Both the position numbers and the translations under genes were made by a program. This document shows, piece after piece, positions 6,504 through 9,276 of a stretch of 9,276 nucleotides of DNA. The DNA comes from Lachnospiraceae bacterium UBA4711 (GTDB lineage: Bacteria; Bacillota; Clostridia; Lachnospirales; Lachnospiraceae), in the NCBI GenBank assembly GCA_002404515.1, contig DHJV01000164.1:282-9557 (forward strand), given 5' to 3'. Numbering within the stretch: position 1 is the stretch's first letter; every line of letters begins with the position of its first letter. Below the pieces are notes generated by a model. It had not been told where the DNA came from. It saw only the letters and a program-made list of their open reading frames with translations, and did no database searches.

Positions 6504-6544
6504 GCTGATTACAAGGTATACATGAAAAGGCATTTGTAATCAGC
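6504..6544. promoter_or_regulatory. 11-bp perfect inverted repeat in the operon leader
   Basis: GCTGATTACAA (6504-6514) and TTGTAATCAGC (6534-6544) are exact complements around a 19-nt loop. In DNA this could be an operator about 20 bases after the transcription start. In RNA it would form an 11-bp hairpin ending about 10 nt before the ribosome binding site AAAGGAGA (6555-6562). No T-run follows, so it is not a terminator. The arms contain GTAAT, which recalls the Bacillus Zur half-site TCGTAAT, but the half-sites face the opposite way and are too far apart for a canonical Zur box. Confidence 0.55.
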
Positions 6545-6571
6545 AATACATGGGAAAGGAGACTTGCCACT

Positions 6572-6865
6572 ATGAAAAATAGAAAAAAGATTGCACTTTT
6601 AATCAGTGTTATATTTGTGGTAGTGACATTTTTCTCTCTTTTCTATGTAACGAAGGAGCAGAATCATCATTGCGTGGATCGGGATTGTCCGATCTGTGCA
6701 TGCATGCATCAGGCGGAACAGGCGTTGAAGACGCTTGGCGATGGATTTGCAGAAGCTGTAGTGTCTCTGGCTGTATTGATCATGGCAATCGGTCTGATTG
6801 CCGGGGATTTTACGAATCTTGTGTGGAAATCCCTGATTACCCAGAAGGTACGAATGAATAATTGA
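6572..6865 (+). CDS. Small Cys/His-rich two-helix membrane protein of the zinc operon
   Basis: 97-aa protein I cannot assign to a named family. TM1 spans about 7-26 (lysines at 2-6 suggest an inside N-terminus) and TM2 about 60-80. Between them lies an approximately 33-residue loop with H32, H33, C34, D36, D38, C39, C42, C44 and H46, in the pattern HHC-x4-CPIC-x-C-x-H. By the positive-inside rule this loop faces outward, and it has enough Cys and His to bind zinc. The gene has a good ribosome binding site (AAAGGAGA, 6555-6562) and follows the operon promoter directly. A strong hairpin with a T-run separates it from the metal-binding lipoprotein gene. Its position as first gene before a zinc ABC transporter suggests a metal-sensing, metal-storing or transporter-accessory job; this is inference. 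Confidence 0.8.
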   Translation: MKNRKKIALLISVIFVVVTFFSLFYVTKEQNHHCVDRDCPICACMHQAEQALKTLGDGFAEAVVSLAVLIMAIGLIAGDFTNLVWKSLITQKVRMNN

Positions 6866-6875
6866 TAAGGACCAG

Positions 6876-6909
6876 CATAGGGTGTGTGCAGGCATACCCT
6901 GTGTTTTTT
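6876..6909 (+). terminator. Intercistronic intrinsic terminator or attenuator
   Basis: CATAGGGT (6876-6883) pairs with ACCCTGTG (6896-6903) over 8 bp with one G-U pair. Part of the 12-nt loop can pair further, and six T residues follow (6904-6909). This is a good rho-independent terminator, placed 10 nt after the small membrane protein gene and 42 nt before the lipoprotein start. No convincing promoter follows it, so the transporter genes probably depend on read-through, giving more transcript of the first gene. Confidence 0.75.
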
Positions 6910-6951
6910 GCGCTTAAAATTTGTAAAGTGTAAATAATGGAGGTCTTTATC

Positions 6952-7983
6952 ATGAAAAAATTGAATAGATGGATTGCTTGGTGTCTGGCTACAGTGATGT
7001 GTGTTCTTTGTCTGACTGCCTGTTCTGGTAAAACGGCGCAGGATGGAGACAAAAAGCTGAAAATCGTAACAACGATTTTTCCGGAATATGACTGGGTAAA
7101 AGCGATTCTTGGAGATGAGATTGAGAACGCAGAACTCACGATGCTTCTGGATAATGGTGTTGATCTACACAGTTATCAGCCAACCGCAGAGGATATCCGT
7201 AAAATATCAGAATGTGATCTGTTTATCTATGTTGGCGGAGAATCCGACGCATGGGTGGAAGACGCATTAAAAGAATCTCAGAATGAGAATCAGCGTGTAA
7301 TCAATCTGATGGAAGTCATGGGTGAAAACGCGAAGGAAGAAGAAGTTGTCGAAGGAATGCAGGCGGAAGAAGAGCATGAAGAGGCACATTCCGGCGAAGA
7401 TGCAGACGAAGCACATACAGATGAAGATGCAGAAGAGGAAGAAGTGGAGTATGACGAGCATGTCTGGCTGTCGTTAAGAAATGCAGAACTGGAATGTCAG
7501 GAAATTGAAAAGCAGTTATCGGCGCTTGATCCGGAGAATCAGCAGGTATATGAGGAGAATTTAAACAGCTATCTTGCGAAGCTGCAGGAACTGGATGGAA
7601 AATATCAGGATGCAGTGAACAACAGTACAATGCACACACTTTTGTTTGCAGACCGGTTTCCGTTCCGCTATATGGTGGATGATTATGGTCTCGACTACTA
7701 TGCTGCATTTGTCGGATGCTCTGCGGAGACGGAAGCAAGCTTTGAAACGATTACATTTCTTGCCGGTAAGATTGACGAACTTGGATTGCACACTGTGCTG
7801 ACGATCGAAAAATCTGATCAGAAGATCGCGAAGACAGTTGTTGATAATACAGAGAACAAGGATCAGCAGATTCTGGCGCTGGATTCCATGCAGTCAACAA
7901 CATCTGCGGATGTGAAGAATGGAACTACGTATCTTTCCACGATGGAAAGTAATCTTGAAATTCTGAAGCAGGCACTGAAGTAG
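6952..7983 (+). CDS. znuA: Zinc-type ABC transporter substrate-binding lipoprotein
   Basis: 343-aa cluster A-I solute-binding protein that captures metal outside the membrane for the ABC-3 transporter. A signal peptide with lipobox LTAC places the lipid-modified cysteine at C24. The mature domain starts KLKIVTTIFPEYDWVKAIL. Metal-site positions: H73 in DLHSYQP and H170 in DEHVWLS. The third site, usually His in the HxAF/HDAY segment, reads ADRFPFRY with D234. E286 lies in TIEKSDQ, followed by LALDSMQS. Residues about 129-169 form an acid- and His-rich loop (H142, H146, H155), a hallmark of zinc rather than manganese binders. The ATG at 6952 is preferred to an in-frame ATG at 6937, since GGAGG (6939-6943) overlaps the latter and fits the former. 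The ATPase starts 14 nt downstream. Confidence 0.93.
   Translation: MKKLNRWIAWCLATVMCVLCLTACSGKTAQDGDKKLKIVTTIFPEYDWVKAILGDEIENAELTMLLDNGVDLHSYQPTAEDIRKISECDLFIYVGGESDAWVEDALKESQNENQRVINLMEVMGENAKEEEVVEGMQAEEEHEEAHSGEDADEAHTDEDAEEEEVEYDEHVWLSLRNAELECQEIEKQLSALDPENQQVYEENLNSYLAKLQELDGKYQDAVNNSTMHTLLFADRFPFRYMVDDYGLDYYAAFVGCSAETEASFETITFLAGKIDELGLHTVLTIEKSDQKIAKTVVDNTENKDQQILALDSMQSTTSADVKNGTTYLSTMESNLEILKQALK
7378..7431 (+). repeat. Two 27-bp tandem units coding the His/acid loop
   Basis: Within the lipoprotein gene, residues 143-151 (EEAHSGEDA, 7378-7404) and 152-160 (DEAHTDEDA, 7405-7431) are two in-frame nine-residue units, each bringing one histidine. The similarity also shows in the DNA, which suggests growth of the loop by local duplication. 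Confidence 0.65.
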
Positions 7984-7997
7984 GAGGGAACAGAAAG

Positions 7998-8711
7998 ATG
8001 GCTCAGGTTATTTGTGAAAACGTCAGTCTTGGATATGATGGAAAAGCAATTCTGCGCAATCTGAATTTCTCTGTGAATGCGGGAGATTATGTATGCATCG
8101 TTGGTGAAAATGGTTCAGGAAAATCCACATTGATGCGTACACTTCTGCACCTGCAGCAGCCACTAGACGGGGAGATTGCCTTCGGTGAAGGCATCTCCAC
8201 TCGCGCGGTGGGATATCTGCCGCAGCAGACAGAGGTTCAGCGGGATTTTCCGGCATCTGTATGGGAAATCGTTCTGTCCGGATGCCAGAACCGTTGCGGT
8301 ATGCATCCATTTTATCGTAAACAGGAAAAGAAATATGCAAAGAAGATGATGGAGAAAATGAAGATTGCCCATCTTGCAAACCGGTGCTTCCGTGATCTGT
8401 CTGGAGGACAGCAGCAACGGACGTTGTTAGCCAGAGCATTATGTGCAACAGAGAAAATTCTGATTCTGGATGAGCCGGTAGCAGGACTTGATCCGGCAGG
8501 TACGTCAGACATGTATCAGCTCATCTGGCAGCTCAATCAGGAAGAACATATCACAATTGTGATGGTATCCCATGATATAGCGGCTGCAGTCCGTTATGGC
8601 AGTCATATTCTGCATATTGGTGCGGAATGCTTCTTTGGAACCAGAGAGGCTTTTCTGGCAAGCAAGGTTGGACAATCCTATCTGCAGATGGTTGGAGGTG
8701 AAGAGTGTTGA
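7998..8711 (+). CDS. znuC: Metal (zinc) ABC transporter ATP-binding protein
   Basis: 237-aa cytoplasmic ATPase, complete and of usual length, that powers the ABC-3 permease encoded next. Motifs in order: Walker A GENGSGKST (36-44), Q-loop YLPQQ (Q76), signature LSGGQQQR (134-141), Walker B ILILDEP (154-160), D-loop AGLD (162-165) and H-loop H192 in SHD. All catalytic positions are intact. The ribosome binding site AGGAGGG (7982-7988) overlaps the stop codon of the lipoprotein gene, giving tight coupling, and its own stop overlaps the permease start by 4 nt. Sequence style (LxYDGKAILRNLNFSVNAGD, FPASVWEIVLSG) is that of the metal-transport ATPases ZnuC/AdcC/MntB. The zinc assignment rests on the lipoprotein loop. 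Confidence 0.94.
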   Translation: MAQVICENVSLGYDGKAILRNLNFSVNAGDYVCIVGENGSGKSTLMRTLLHLQQPLDGEIAFGEGISTRAVGYLPQQTEVQRDFPASVWEIVLSGCQNRCGMHPFYRKQEKKYAKKMMEKMKIAHLANRCFRDLSGGQQQRTLLARALCATEKILILDEPVAGLDPAGTSDMYQLIWQLNQEEHITIVMVSHDIAAAVRYGSHILHIGAECFFGTREAFLASKVGQSYLQMVGGEEC

Positions 8712-9276
8712 TAGAGAAATTACAGTTTTACTTTCAGTATCCGTTTGTCTGGTATGCACTTATCGTTGGTGTGCTGATTGCGCTTTGTTCGTCTTTGCTT
8801 GGTGTTACACTTGTGCTAAAGCGTTTTTCGTATATAGGAGATGGACTGTCACATGTGGCATTTGGGGCAATGGCGGTCGCGGCTGTTATGAAACTGAGTA
8901 ATAATATGCTCTTAATCTTGCCTGTTACCGTTGCCTGTGCAGTGTTGTTACTTCGAACCGGACAGAATACGAAAATCAAGGGAGACGCAGCCATTGCGAT
9001 GATCTCTGTAAGCTCGCTGGCAATCGGATATCTCCTGATGAATGTGTTCAGCACCGGACCAAATGTCTCTGGAGATGTGTGCAGTACATTGTTTGGCTCT
9101 ACGTCAATCCTGACGTTAACAATTGGACAGGTTCAGCTATGTGCCGTGCTGTCAGTTATAGTTGTTGTGCTGTTTGTACTGTTTTACAATAAGATATTTT
9201 CTATCACATTTGATGAAACATTTGCCAAGGCAACCGGAATGAAGACAAATCTGTATAATACGTTACTGGCGGTTTT
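8708..9276 (+). CDS. znuB: Metal (zinc) ABC-3 family permease, 3' end outside window
   Basis: Partial gene; 189 codons are visible and the frame stays open to the window edge. It starts with TTG at 8708, overlapping the ATPase stop (TTGA), with GGAGG at 8694-8698 nine bases upstream. The protein begins MIEKLQFYFQYPFVWYALIVGV, and the family segment SSLLGVTLVLKRFSYIGDGLSHVAFGAMAVA (about 28-58) is the standard ABC-3 opening, including the conserved GDGLSHVAFG. Further hydrophobic helices follow at about 67-83, 95-113 and 133-162, and then FDETFAKATGMKT, matching the cytoplasmic coupling region of the family. Family members have about 260-290 aa, so roughly one third is missing. It forms the membrane channel of the zinc transporter and is the last visible gene of the operon. 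Confidence 0.92.
   Translation, partial: MIEKLQFYFQYPFVWYALIVGVLIALCSSLLGVTLVLKRFSYIGDGLSHVAFGAMAVAAVMKLSNNMLLILPVTVACAVLLLRTGQNTKIKGDAAIAMISVSSLAIGYLLMNVFSTGPNVSGDVCSTLFGSTSILTLTIGQVQLCAVLSVIVVVLFVLFYNKIFSITFDETFAKATGMKTNLYNTLLAV

Noticed and set aside
6504..6544. Canonical Zur box (TCGTAATnATTACGA) in the zinc-operon leader
   Set aside because: The GTAAT half-sites are in the opposite orientation and separated by a 19-nt loop; neither arm alone completes a 7-1-7 site.
6931..6936. Separate promoter for the lipoprotein gene (TTGCGC / TAAATA)
   Set aside because: The -10 would be only 16 bases before the start codon, putting the ribosome binding site at the transcript start; both boxes are poor.
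6937..6951. Lipoprotein start at ATG 6937
   Set aside because: The ATG overlaps the ribosome binding site GGAGG that fits ATG 6952, and the signal peptide begins naturally with MKK at 6952.
8596..8901. Plus-strand open frame across the ATPase/permease junction
   Set aside because: It is out of frame with both conserved genes; the permease frame from TTG 8708 gives clear ABC-3 sequence.

Overview
The window looks like a chromosomal segment from a low-to-mid G+C Gram-positive Firmicute, most likely a gut-type Lachnospiraceae (Clostridia). This is inferred from strong AGGAGG-type ribosome binding sites, the ECF sigma / membrane anti-sigma pair of a type common in Clostridia, a Re-citrate-synthase-like enzyme, and a Firmicute-style zinc uptake operon. 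I see no rRNA, tRNA, CRISPR array, insertion sequence or phage gene. The species cannot be fixed from the sequence alone.

Layout. (1) 1-2259: an extended -10 promoter reads into an OmpR-type response regulator, followed 3 nt later by its membrane sensor histidine kinase. (2) 2260-3956: a promoter with ECF-type -35 and -10 elements precedes an ECF sigma factor, which overlaps by 8 nt a single-pass DUF4179-like anti-sigma protein. This is a second envelope-sensing unit next to the two-component system. (3) 4028-5003: a LysR-type regulator on the minus strand, convergent with the anti-sigma gene and divergent from the next gene, with a short palindrome inside the shared control region. (4) 5004-6374: an enzyme of the homocitrate / isopropylmalate / Re-citrate synthase family, the probable target of the LysR regulator. 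(5) 6375-9276: a metal (probably zinc) uptake operon: a 197-nt control region, a small Cys/His-rich two-helix membrane protein, an intercistronic terminator, then a substrate-binding lipoprotein, an ATPase, and a permease cut by the window edge.

How the parts work together. The first two units would each turn an envelope signal into a transcription change; nothing seen shows that they regulate each other. The LysR / synthase pair is a classic divergent regulator-target arrangement. In the last unit the lipoprotein captures metal outside the membrane, the ABC-3 permease carries it across, and the ATPase powers transport. The small Cys/His-rich protein is the unknown member.

Most interesting points: three 23-bp direct repeats (6379-6447) directly upstream of a good promoter, followed by an 11-bp perfect inverted repeat in the 5' leader of the zinc operon; the uncharacterised Cys/His-rich first gene of that operon, separated from the transporter by a strong terminator-like hairpin; and a sharp G+C break inside the histidine kinase gene exactly at the sensor/kinase boundary.
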